Positions 6,640 through 12,682 of a DNA stretch of 12,682 nucleotides are shown here, piece after piece. How positions within the stretch are numbered: position 1 is the stretch's first letter; each line of letters begins with the position of its first letter. The position numbers and the translations under genes were made by a program. Source of the DNA: an uncultured Caulobacterales bacterium (GTDB lineage: Bacteria; Pseudomonadota; Alphaproteobacteria; Caulobacterales; Caulobacteraceae); the NCBI GenBank assembly GCA_903903715.1, contig CAIUZX010000352.1, forward strand, positions 1-12,682, written 5' to 3'. The notes under the pieces were generated by a model. The model saw nothing but the letters and a program-made list of their open reading frames with translations, had not been told where the DNA came from and did no database searches.

Positions 6640-7700
6640 CCACGCGCGCGCCACCCACTTTGCCCGCCACGCTCTATGGCGCCGATCCCGTGCAATGGGC
6701 CAAGGAGCGATCGGCCATCTTCTCCCGCAGCTGGCAATATTTCGCCCATGAGAGTGAGTTGACCTCGCCTCGCCAGTGGGTGGCGGAGACCATCGCCGGC
6801 TACCCCGTCGTGGTGGTGCGCGATGAGCAGGGCGCTCTCCGAGGCTTCCACAATGTATGCCGCCATCGCGCCGGGCCGCTGACGGATGGACCGTCCGGCA
6901 TATGCGAAGGGCATCTCGTCTGCCGTTATCATGGCTGGGCCTACGCCCTCGATGGTCGGCTTCGCCTCGCCCGAGATTTCGGGCCTTCGGACGATTTCGA
7001 TCCCCGTGAATTCGGCCTGCTGCCGGTGCGGCTTGAGACCTGGCGTGGGCTGATCTTTGTCGCCGTCGACGACAGCGTGACGCCTCTGTCAGAGTGGATC
7101 GCGCCGCTCGAACGTCGTCTGCAGGGCCGGGACTGGAGCGGCCTTCGTGTCGCCGCGGTCCGCCATCACACGATGCACTGCAACTGGAAGGCCTATGTCG
7201 AGAACTATCTCGAAGGCTACCATGTGCCCCTGGTCCATCCGTCTCTCGACGCAGAGATCGACTCTTCGCGCTATCAAGTGACCATGGACGAAAAGGTCGC
7301 CCTGCACGAGGCGCCGTTGCGGTCTCCAGATCCGGTCTATGAGGGGCTGTGGGCCTGGATGTGGCCGACCCTGGGGGTGAATGTCTATGGGGTTGGGCTG
7401 ATGGTCGAGCGGATGGCGCCGCTCGGGCCGTCGGCTACGCGCCTCGACTATATCTATCTGATGCCGGAAGGCGTTGAGGTGTCACCGGAGACCATGGCGA
7501 TCTCCGACGCCGTCACCTCCGAAGACGTGAAGATTGTCGAGCAGGTGCAGATCAATCTCGACGCAGGCATTTATCAAACTGGACGCCTCTCGCTTCGGCA
7601 CGAGCAGGCGGTGGCCGCATTTCAGGCCTTCGTGCGCGAAGCCCTTTCGGACAATGCGCCTGAGTCATCGCGTGGCCGCTTCGCTGACGTCACTTCATAG
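6636..7700 (+). CDS. Rieske non-heme iron oxygenase, alpha subunit (GbcA/CntA-like group)
   Basis: A 354-aa cytoplasmic oxygenase component. The Rieske [2Fe-2S] site is C75-R-H77 with C96-R-Y-H99, giving CxH-x18-CxxH. The C-terminal catalytic domain carries NWKAYVENYLEGYHVPLVHP (183-202), where H196 and H201 are the expected iron ligands; D297 in the segment SEDVKIVEQVQ is the likely third. The residue three before H196 is E193, in the place where classical ring-hydroxylating dioxygenases have the bridging Asp. As I recall, a Glu there occurs in carnitine monooxygenase (CntA) and relatives acting on quaternary amines. With an amino-acid-type permease translationally linked upstream (4-nt overlap, AGAGGA about 8 nt before the ATG), oxidation or N-demethylation of a betaine-like compound is plausible but inferred. 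No reductase or beta-subunit gene follows. Confidence 0.88.
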   Translation: MTTRAPPTLPATLYGADPVQWAKERSAIFSRSWQYFAHESELTSPRQWVAETIAGYPVVVVRDEQGALRGFHNVCRHRAGPLTDGPSGICEGHLVCRYHGWAYALDGRLRLARDFGPSDDFDPREFGLLPVRLETWRGLIFVAVDDSVTPLSEWIAPLERRLQGRDWSGLRVAAVRHHTMHCNWKAYVENYLEGYHVPLVHPSLDAEIDSSRYQVTMDEKVALHEAPLRSPDPVYEGLWAWMWPTLGVNVYGVGLMVERMAPLGPSATRLDYIYLMPEGVEVSPETMAISDAVTSEDVKIVEQVQINLDAGIYQTGRLSLRHEQAVAAFQAFVREALSDNAPESSRGRFADVTS

Positions 7701-7757
7701 TTGAATTGAAAATCAAATATTATCAGGAGTTTATAAATAATATCTAACGTTCACTGT
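7701..7757. other. AT-rich spacer between convergent genes with an inverted repeat
   Basis: This spacer between the Rieske gene and the convergent small gene is strikingly AT-rich compared with everything around it. It contains the inverted repeat ATATTAT (7717-7723) and ATAATAT (7737-7743), separated by 13 nt. A weak two-way termination region is possible, but the hairpin would be unstable and no GC stem is present. Confidence 0.4.
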
Positions 7758-7760
7758 CGG

Positions 7761-8084
7761 TCATTCCGGTATCGTGCAGCCGTAGGCCTTGTCGTAAGTC
7801 GCGTGACCTTCGAAGATCGCCAGTCGCGTGGTCACCTCACCGCGGTCGGGGGTCGCGCCGCGATGGATCTGCACATCGAACTTCTGAATGTCGGGTTCGA
7901 ACTCCTGACGGCATCCGGACTCTTTGCGGCCGGTCACAAACACGCAGGAGCACATTTCTTTGGCGATGTACTGAGCGCCGATGTGGCCGTACGGGCCGAC
8001 CGATCGATACCCCGCCGTCGCCGTCGACACGCCGATCAGAACTGAGGCGGTGGCGAATGCCGCCCAGATTCGTTTGCCTGACAC
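7761..8084 (-). CDS. Small secreted four-cysteine protein, hypothetical
   Basis: A 107-aa protein with a likely Sec signal peptide (residues 1 to about 24: KR, a hydrophobic core, then an Ala/Thr-rich stretch ending TATAG). The mature part has four cysteines (C45, C47, C58, C103), enough for two disulfides in the periplasm. The pattern AKEMCSCVFVTGR (41-53), then a final ATYDKAYGCT (95-104), resembles from memory the N-terminal region of some secreted class C beta-lactamase-like serine hydrolases of sphingomonads and xanthomonads. Here the hydrolase is a separate gene, divergent and 46 nt away. The start is a GTG at 8084 with AGGAG (minus strand, 8098-8094) 9 nt upstream; no good ATG is available. 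The function is unknown. A link to the hydrolase is an inference from resemblance and position. Confidence 0.75.
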   Translation of the reverse strand: MSGKRIWAAFATASVLIGVSTATAGYRSVGPYGHIGAQYIAKEMCSCVFVTGRKESGCRQEFEPDIQKFDVQIHRGATPDRGEVTTRLAIFEGHATYDKAYGCTIPE

Positions 8085-8120
8085 CGGATGACGCTCCTAT
8101 GGTCTAAGACGGACTTTCGT

Positions 8121-8124
8121 GGAG
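8121..8124 (+). promoter_or_regulatory. Ribosome-binding site deciding the serine hydrolase start
   Basis: GGAG stands 6 nt before the ATG at 8131. The earlier in-frame GTG (8119) overlaps this site and would put four residues ahead of the twin-arginine motif, so the ATG is preferred. Confidence 0.6.
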
Positions 8125-8130
8125 CATGAC

Positions 8131-9213
8131 ATGAAGCGGCGGGATTTCGCTATAGGGGCTTTGACCTTCCTTGCCGCGCCGGCGGGAGCGGCCCTGGCGA
8201 GCGCATTGCCGACGGCGCCGTTCCAGGGAAATCGCGGGGCCGTAGATCTGGCCTGGACGCGGGCGACGTCCGGGGCGATCCCGCTCATGGGCAAGTCGCA
8301 TGCGCTGCTGGTGATGCAGGACGGCGCGGTCACCTACGAGGCGTACGACGCCGAGCATGGTCCCGACGTCCGGCACATTTCCTGGTCTATGGCCAAATCG
8401 ATCACCCACGCTTTGGTCGGCATCGGGGTGCGTCAGGGGCGGGTGGACATTGATCGACCTCTCGCCTTGGTCCCGAAGCCGGACCCCGGGCTCACGCTCC
8501 GCCGCTTGTTGAACCTGACCGATGGGCTCGACTGGCGCGAAGGCACATATACGCCAGAAGACTCAGATGCGGCGCGCATGCTGTACGGCGCAGGACGGCT
8601 CGATGGCGCGGCCTACACCGTCGCCATGCCGCAGGGCTGGAAGCCCGGAACCCGGTTCAACTACTCCACCGGATCCTTCCAGCTCGCCGCCGCCGAGTTG
8701 GCGCATCACCTGTTTCCGGGGCTGAAGGCGCCCACTGAAAAGCGACAGGCCATGGCGAGCTGGATGCAGCGCGAGCTCTTTGGACCTCTGGGCATGACAA
8801 CTGCTTTGGCGGAGTTCGACGCTGCAGGGACCTTCATCGGCGGGTCGTTGGTCTATGCTTCGGCTCGCGACTTCGCCCGTTTCGGTGAGCTCTATCGCAA
8901 TGACGGCATGGTTGCAGGCCGCCGGATCCTGCCGGAAGGTTGGGTGGCTTTCGCGCGAACGCCGACGGTTTCTCCCCTCTACGGCGCAGGCTTCTGGCTG
9001 GAGACAAAGACCCTTGAGCCCAAGCCCTCCTTGCTGCGCGGTCGAGGTCCGCTCGATGCGTTCTCGGCCCAAGGCCATGCGGGACAAGTGATCCTGATCA
9101 TTCCGTCTCGCCGCGCCGTGATCGTGAAGCTGGGACACGCCCCGGACGGGCCGCCGACCTGGAAGGTCCTTGGCGAATGGCTGGCCGACGTTGCAGGAGC
9201 GCTAGCCGTCTAG
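8131..9213 (+). CDS. Tat-exported serine hydrolase, beta-lactamase/6-aminohexanoate-dimer-hydrolase-like
   Basis: A 360-aa protein. The N-terminus KRRDFAIGALTFLAA has a twin-arginine motif and a hydrophobic core, suggesting folded export to the periplasm. The catalytic domain follows class C beta-lactamase/esterase logic: nucleophile S86-M-A-K89 in the WSMAKS context, a tyrosine motif Y178-S-T after PGTRFN, and a C-terminal GHAGQ (315-319) where penicillin-binding enzymes have KTG. The segment LLNLTDGLDW (126-135) is typical of the 6-aminohexanoate-dimer hydrolase/esterase branch. The natural substrate could be an amide, ester or peptide; beta-lactam resistance should not be assumed. The gene is divergent from the small secreted protein (46-nt gap), and its last 12 nt overlap the end of the convergent TPR gene. 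Confidence 0.87.
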   Translation: MKRRDFAIGALTFLAAPAGAALASALPTAPFQGNRGAVDLAWTRATSGAIPLMGKSHALLVMQDGAVTYEAYDAEHGPDVRHISWSMAKSITHALVGIGVRQGRVDIDRPLALVPKPDPGLTLRRLLNLTDGLDWREGTYTPEDSDAARMLYGAGRLDGAAYTVAMPQGWKPGTRFNYSTGSFQLAAAELAHHLFPGLKAPTEKRQAMASWMQRELFGPLGMTTALAEFDAAGTFIGGSLVYASARDFARFGELYRNDGMVAGRRILPEGWVAFARTPTVSPLYGAGFWLETKTLEPKPSLLRGRGPLDAFSAQGHAGQVILIIPSRRAVIVKLGHAPDGPPTWKVLGEWLADVAGALAV

Positions 9214-9215
9214 CG
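9200..9215. terminator. Small hairpin holding both stop codons of overlapping convergent genes
   Basis: CGCTAG (9200-9205), loop CCGT, CTAGCG (9210-9215) is a perfect 6-bp stem. The left arm holds the TPR gene stop (minus strand, 9204-9202) and the right arm the hydrolase stop (9211-9213). It could help end transcription from either side, but neither strand has a T run after it. Confidence 0.35.
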
Positions 9216-10818
9216 TCGCGAGCGCAGTGGCGACCTCGCCCATGACGCGGCTCCAGTCGGCGTAGCCGTCGGCGGTGAAGCGCCTCGCCTGCGGATACCA
9301 GGGATAGTTCGGGGCGTCGAGCGCGGTCCAGGGCGCAGGCGGTGTGATCAGCCAAAGCTGGGCGCCCACTGCGCCTGCAAGGTTTGTCGTCGCGTTAGAG
9401 AAGCCGACGGTCAGGTCCAGCGCCGCCGTCAACGCCGACAGTCCGTCCAGATCGTTGAAGAGGTCTAGTCCCGGCGGCGTGTGCAGCTTTGCGCCGGTTC
9501 CTGAGACCAGCTCGGCGATCTCGTCCTCCGTCTGCCCGTATTGCAGGGCGATGAAGCAGGCGTCGGCCCGCACGGTCATGACCGGACGCCAGTCCGCGAG
9601 CTCCGCAAAGTTGCGGCTGCGGCCGTCGAGCATCCGTCCGCTCCGCCAGGTCAGACCGATCCTCGGACCGGGGGGAAGCGTTGCAAGCCACTGCCGCCAC
9701 GTCTCGACCCCGGCCGGGTCCGGCGTCAGATAGGGCGGCGTCTTTTCGAAGCTGCCAATGTCGGACCGGAACCGATGCAAGAAGTCCCCGATGGGCGCCC
9801 ATAGGCTGTCGCTCGCGAGCGGATCAGAAAGCCTGCGCACCCGCCGCCCGTTCAGGGCTTGCGTCTCCGTCGCGACCAGACCGACCGTGGGCCAGCGGCG
9901 CTGGATCAGTCCGCTGAGGCGGTGGTCTGCGCTCAGCGTCAGGGTTCCTTGGGGGCCGACGGCGGACAACAGGTCGCTGATCAGGCCTAGAAACGCGATC
10001 TCGTCCCCTAGGCCCTGCTCGGCGATGCAGACAAGATGAGCGTCGGTCAGGTCGCTCATGCCGTCCCAACGAACACCTGGAACCTCAAAGGCCGGGGCGG
10101 CGGGCAGGTCAGGATCGTTCCGTGCGGCGTAGTCTCGCCAGCCTTCGTCCAGTCGCCCTTGGGCCAGCAGCACCGTCGACTTCAGGAAGCGGACCGCAGC
10201 GGCGGTCTCCGGATCTCCGCCCGCCGCCAGGGAGGCGTCGCAAGTCGCCAGAGACGCGTCTAGCGCGCCAGCGTCCGCCTGCGTCCAGGCGAGGTCATAA
10301 AGAAGCCGAGCATCCTTGGAGCGCTCGGCGCGTACGGCCTCAAACAAGGTGACGGCGTCGTCCAGGCGTCCCATCGCCCGGCAGACCCGTCCAGCAGCGT
10401 GCACGAGGTCGAGATTGCCAGGGTGGCTCTCCAGTGCGTCCGAGATCACGTCGCGCGCATCGTTGGTCCGGTCCATCGACAATAGAACATCGCCGAGCGC
10501 CACGGTGGCCGCCGGGTCGTGGGGGCTGCGTTCGGCGACGTGCACTGTGAGCGCTAGAGCTGCGTCCCGCATCCCGAGCCGTACCGCCGTCTGCGCCAGG
10601 GCTGCGGCGACGCCGTCGTCTTCCGGCACAAGGCGCAAGGCGGCTTCAAAGGCGTCGAAGGCCTCGACGGACCGCCCCTGCGCCTGAAGCGCGACGCCCA
10701 GCCAGCGCCAGCCGTCGACCAGTTTCGGCTCTGTTCGGGTGAGAGACCGCGCCAGAGCTTCCGCCCGCGGCCAGTCGCCGGAGGCCATCACATCGGAGAC
10801 GGAGTCCTGCTCAGACAT
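9202..10818 (-). CDS. TPR-repeat protein with C-terminal GT9/heptosyltransferase-like domain
   Basis: A 538-aa protein without a signal peptide. Residues about 5-230 are helical repeats of TPR type, with units such as WRWLGVALQAQGRSVEAFDAFEAAL (37-61) and the GRLDDA/GRLDEGW turns (150-155, 221-227). From about 250 the sequence becomes a glycosyltransferase-like alpha/beta domain: EQGLGDEI (267-274), GLTWRSG (388-394), ALQYGQ (424-429), LDLFNDLDGLSALTAALDLTV (451-471) and NLAGAVGAQLWLI (479-491). These match the end regions of many TPR proteins annotated as glycosyltransferases, where the acceptor is often a protein or surface glycan. The acceptor here is unknown. The start at ATG 10818 has GGAG 11 nt upstream. 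It is divergent from the SDR gene. The role is cytoplasmic glycan or protein modification at best guess. Confidence 0.85.
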   Translation of the reverse strand: MSEQDSVSDVMASGDWPRAEALARSLTRTEPKLVDGWRWLGVALQAQGRSVEAFDAFEAALRLVPEDDGVAAALAQTAVRLGMRDAALALTVHVAERSPHDPAATVALGDVLLSMDRTNDARDVISDALESHPGNLDLVHAAGRVCRAMGRLDDAVTLFEAVRAERSKDARLLYDLAWTQADAGALDASLATCDASLAAGGDPETAAAVRFLKSTVLLAQGRLDEGWRDYAARNDPDLPAAPAFEVPGVRWDGMSDLTDAHLVCIAEQGLGDEIAFLGLISDLLSAVGPQGTLTLSADHRLSGLIQRRWPTVGLVATETQALNGRRVRRLSDPLASDSLWAPIGDFLHRFRSDIGSFEKTPPYLTPDPAGVETWRQWLATLPPGPRIGLTWRSGRMLDGRSRNFAELADWRPVMTVRADACFIALQYGQTEDEIAELVSGTGAKLHTPPGLDLFNDLDGLSALTAALDLTVGFSNATTNLAGAVGAQLWLITPPAPWTALDAPNYPWYPQARRFTADGYADWSRVMGEVATALATLDG

Positions 10819-10925
10819 GTTCGTGCGGTCTCCGGTGAGCGAATCTCAGGCCCTCTCATGTTGAACCGATCTCGCGCGCGTGGGAACGTGGGGCAAGGCC
10901 GAAGCGAGGTCGAACGAGAATGGGC

Positions 10926-10929
10926 GGAG
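10926..10929 (+). promoter_or_regulatory. Ribosome-binding site favouring the inner SDR start
   Basis: GGAG lies 8 nt before the ATG at 10938. A longer form from the ATG at 10920 (six more residues, GAGG 10 nt upstream) cannot be excluded. The inner start places the Rossmann strand at the usual distance from the N-terminus. Confidence 0.5.
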
Positions 10930-10937
10930 ACGACGTT

Positions 10938-11732
10938 ATGGGATTGGTGAACGGCAAGGTCGCGCTGGTGACCGGGGGCGCAAGCGGGATCGGCAAGGCC
11001 AGCGCCGAGAGACTTGCTCAGGAGGGCGCGACCGTCGTGGTGACGGACGTTCAGGTCAAGGCCGGCGAGACGGTCGTGGCGGGCATCGTGGCCGCAGGCG
11101 GAAAGGCGTCTTTCCTGAAACACGATGTGTCCTCAGAGGACGAATGGATCGGTGTCGTCGCCGAGGTTCGCAAACTCCACGGTCGTCTGGACATCCTCGT
11201 GAACAACGCCGGCATCGGCGTCGGCGGGCTGGTCACGGAAATGACGCTGGAGCTCTGGCGTAAGCAGCAGTCCATCAATGTCGAGGGCGTGTTTCTGGGT
11301 GTAAAGCACAGCCTGCCCCTGATGCGGGACGGCGGCGGCAAGGGTTCGATCATCAATATCTCATCCGTCGCGGGCCTGAAGGGCGCCGCGGGGATGAGCG
11401 GCTATTGCGCCACCAAGGGGGCCGTTCGCTTGTTCACCAAGTCGGTCGCGCTGGAGTGCGCGGCAGCGGGGGACGGTATTCGCTGCAACTCCGTGCACCC
11501 AGGCATCATCGACACGCCGATCTGGGACACGATCAGCGACTCGGTCCCAGTGGCGAGCCAGCCGGGCGCGAACCGCATTGATCTCGACGCCCTGACCGCC
11601 ATGGCTTCCCCCATCGCACGGCCCGGCGCGCCGAGGGAGATCGCCGATGGCGTGCTCTATCTCGCGTCCGAGATGTCGTCCTATGTCACGGGCACGGAAC
11701 TCGTGATCGATGGCGGTTGGGTCACCCGCTGA
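10938..11732 (+). CDS. Classical short-chain dehydrogenase/reductase (SDR)
   Basis: A 264-aa cytoplasmic oxidoreductase of classical SDR length. The cofactor site TGGASGIG is at 12-19. D37 at the end of the second strand favours NAD(H) over NADP(H). The structural NNAG motif is at 89-92, and the catalytic set is N114, S143, Y156 and K160 (YCATK). The C-terminus ends with the common TGTELVIDGGW (251-261). Similar enzymes act on cyclic alcohols, hydroxysteroids or 3-oxoacyl substrates; the substrate cannot be read here. It stands alone on its strand, between the divergent TPR gene and the convergent flavoprotein gene, with a GC hairpin just after its stop. The 119-bp region upstream (10819-10937), shared with the TPR gene, shows no convincing promoter. 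Confidence 0.9.
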   Translation: MGLVNGKVALVTGGASGIGKASAERLAQEGATVVVTDVQVKAGETVVAGIVAAGGKASFLKHDVSSEDEWIGVVAEVRKLHGRLDILVNNAGIGVGGLVTEMTLELWRKQQSINVEGVFLGVKHSLPLMRDGGGKGSIINISSVAGLKGAAGMSGYCATKGAVRLFTKSVALECAAAGDGIRCNSVHPGIIDTPIWDTISDSVPVASQPGANRIDLDALTAMASPIARPGAPREIADGVLYLASEMSSYVTGTELVIDGGWVTR

Positions 11733-11742
11733 CCGTTAAGAT

Positions 11743-11769
11743 GCGGGCGGCTTCTATTCCGCCGCCCGC
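11743..11769. terminator. GC-rich hairpin between convergent SDR and flavoprotein genes
   Basis: GCGGGCGGC (11743-11751) and GCCGCCCGC (11761-11769) form a perfect 9-bp GC stem with a 9-nt loop. The stem begins 11 nt after the SDR stop. The flavoprotein stop codon (minus strand, 11756-11754) lies in the loop, and its last codons form one arm. This is the right position for a two-way terminator. No T run follows on the plus strand, so termination would depend on the stem alone. Confidence 0.5.
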
Positions 11770-12682
11770 GTCTCGACGCCATACCTGCGGCCCAGATCGG
11801 CGGTCACCGCCTCGAACTCGGCGATGGTCTCGGCGATGATCTGCGCCACCGGCTTGACCGCTTCGATCCGGCCCGCGACTTGGCCTGTGAGGGCGATCGA
11901 GCCTTCGAGGTCGCCGCCGAAATAGAGGTCTTTGATGCGGCCGAACTCGGCCATGATGTTCTCCGGCGGCGACTTTTCAAACTGACCGGTCTTCTCGGTC
12001 CGCAGGGCGCGCAGGGCGGGGCCGGGGCCGAAGCGATTCAAAAAGACCGTGTCGGTCTCGCGCGCATTGACGATAGCGTCCTTCCAGTTCTGGTGGACCG
12101 GAGACTCCGCCGCTGAGACCATGCGCGTGCCCATTTGCACGGCTTCCGCCCCCAGCGCGAACGCCGCCGCCATCGACCGTCCGTCGACGATCCCGCCCGC
12201 CGCCACGACCGGCACGCCCGTCTTCGAGCAGATGAGTGGCAACAGAACCATGGTCGCAACGTCCTTGGGGTTCTTGAAGCCGCCGCCTTCGCCGCCTTCC
12301 ACCACCAGTCCGTCCACACCCGCCGCCAGCGCCTTCATGGCCGCGTCCAGCGAGGGCACGACGTGGAAGACGGTCAGCCCCGCAGATTTCAATTGCTCGC
12401 AATAACGCCTTGGATCGCCTGCAGAAGTCGTGACGAACTTCACACCCTGATCGACGACAAAGCTGACGATATCCGGATCCCTGACGAAGGCCTGGGCGAT
12501 GTTCACGCCGAAAGGCTTGTCGGTCAGGGTGCGTAAGGTTTTGATCTCCTGCCGCACGGCGTCGAGGTCGCCGGACGAGGTCTCGATAACCCCAAGTCCG
12601 CCCGCTTCACATACGGCGGAGGCGAGTTGTGACCGAGCGATCCAGCCCATCGGCGCCTGGATGATCGGGTACTGCACGCCCA
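11754..12682 (-). CDS. Nitronate monooxygenase/2-nitropropane dioxygenase-like flavoprotein, 5' end cut by window edge
   Basis: At least 307 residues of a TIM-barrel FMN enzyme. The visible part opens with VQYPIIQAPMGW, the usual first strand of the family. An in-frame GTG at 12677 exists, but homologues usually have several residues before this point and the frame stays open to the edge, so the true start is probably outside. Family features: GVNIAQAF (57-64 counted from the GTG), GLVVEGGEGGGFKNPKD (123-139), the phosphate-binding VPVVAAGGIVDG (155-166) and GAEAVQMGTRMV (176-187). The catalytic His of class I nitronate monooxygenases (GGH context) is replaced by F134, so nitronate oxidation is uncertain. 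The enzyme may belong to a related branch with another substrate, possibly FabK-like. It converges with the SDR gene, 21 nt between stop codons. Confidence 0.85.
   Translation of the reverse strand, partial: GVQYPIIQAPMGWIARSQLASAVCEAGGLGVIETSSGDLDAVRQEIKTLRTLTDKPFGVNIAQAFVRDPDIVSFVVDQGVKFVTTSAGDPRRYCEQLKSAGLTVFHVVPSLDAAMKALAAGVDGLVVEGGEGGGFKNPKDVATMVLLPLICSKTGVPVVAAGGIVDGRSMAAAFALGAEAVQMGTRMVSAAESPVHQNWKDAIVNARETDTVFLNRFGPGPALRALRTEKTGQFEKSPPENIMAEFGRIKDLYFGGDLEGSIALTGQVAGRIEAVKPVAQIIAETIAEFEAVTADLGRRYGVETRAAE

Noticed and set aside
5977..6654. 225-codon minus-strand frame opposite the permease
   Set aside because: It is rich in Asp/Gly/His repeats typical of the complement of a membrane protein gene and overlaps a clear APC permease.
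8131..9213. Antibiotic-resistance beta-lactamase
   Set aside because: The SxxK fold is shared with many esterases and amide hydrolases, and the YST and GHAGQ motifs differ from the YxN and KTG motifs of true class C beta-lactamases.
1..12682. CRISPR arrays, defence systems, prophage or transposon ends
   Set aside because: No repeat-spacer pattern, nuclease/toxin pairs, integrase, transposase or terminal inverted repeats were seen on either strand.

Overview
The window is GC-rich and densely coded on both strands. Protein style (a Tat-type signal, GtrA and GT2 envelope genes, a TPR–glycosyltransferase fusion, SDR and nitronate-monooxygenase-like enzymes) and codon use suggest an alphaproteobacterium, perhaps of the Caulobacterales. 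This assignment rests on general appearance, not on a marker gene. No tRNA, rRNA, CRISPR array, insertion sequence or phage gene is visible, and the region reads as ordinary chromosome with accessory envelope and catabolic genes.

Left block (27-5068, all minus strand): an envelope glycosylation locus. In transcription order it holds a multi-pass membrane protein (521 aa), a GtrA-family membrane protein, a 163-bp gap with a terminator-like palindrome and a possible promoter, a GT2 polyprenyl-phosphate glycosyltransferase with a membrane anchor, and a second multi-pass membrane protein (524 aa). The two large membrane proteins are clear paralogues of each other. The set resembles the three-part GtrA/GtrB/GtrS logic: GT2 charges a lipid carrier with sugar, the GtrA-like protein helps move it across the membrane, and a polytopic transferase attaches it to an envelope glycan. 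Here two candidate transferases would share one charging and flipping module. This is the best candidate in the window for a little-described system, but the transferase role is inferred.

Middle block (5233-7700, plus strand): an APC-family permease overlaps by 4 nt a Rieske non-heme iron oxygenase alpha subunit that carries a Glu instead of the usual bridging Asp. This suggests uptake followed by oxidation of a small nitrogen compound. No reductase partner is present in the window.

Right block (7761-12682): a small secreted four-cysteine protein lies divergent from a Tat-exported SxxK serine hydrolase. The hydrolase's 3' end overlaps that of a TPR/GT9-like protein, with both stop codons inside one small hairpin. 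A classical SDR dehydrogenase follows, converging on a nitronate-monooxygenase-like flavoprotein that is cut by the right edge of the window and lacks the family's catalytic His. A strong GC hairpin sits between these two convergent genes.

Intergenic stretches are all under 170 bp. No gap longer than 300 bp lacks a gene.
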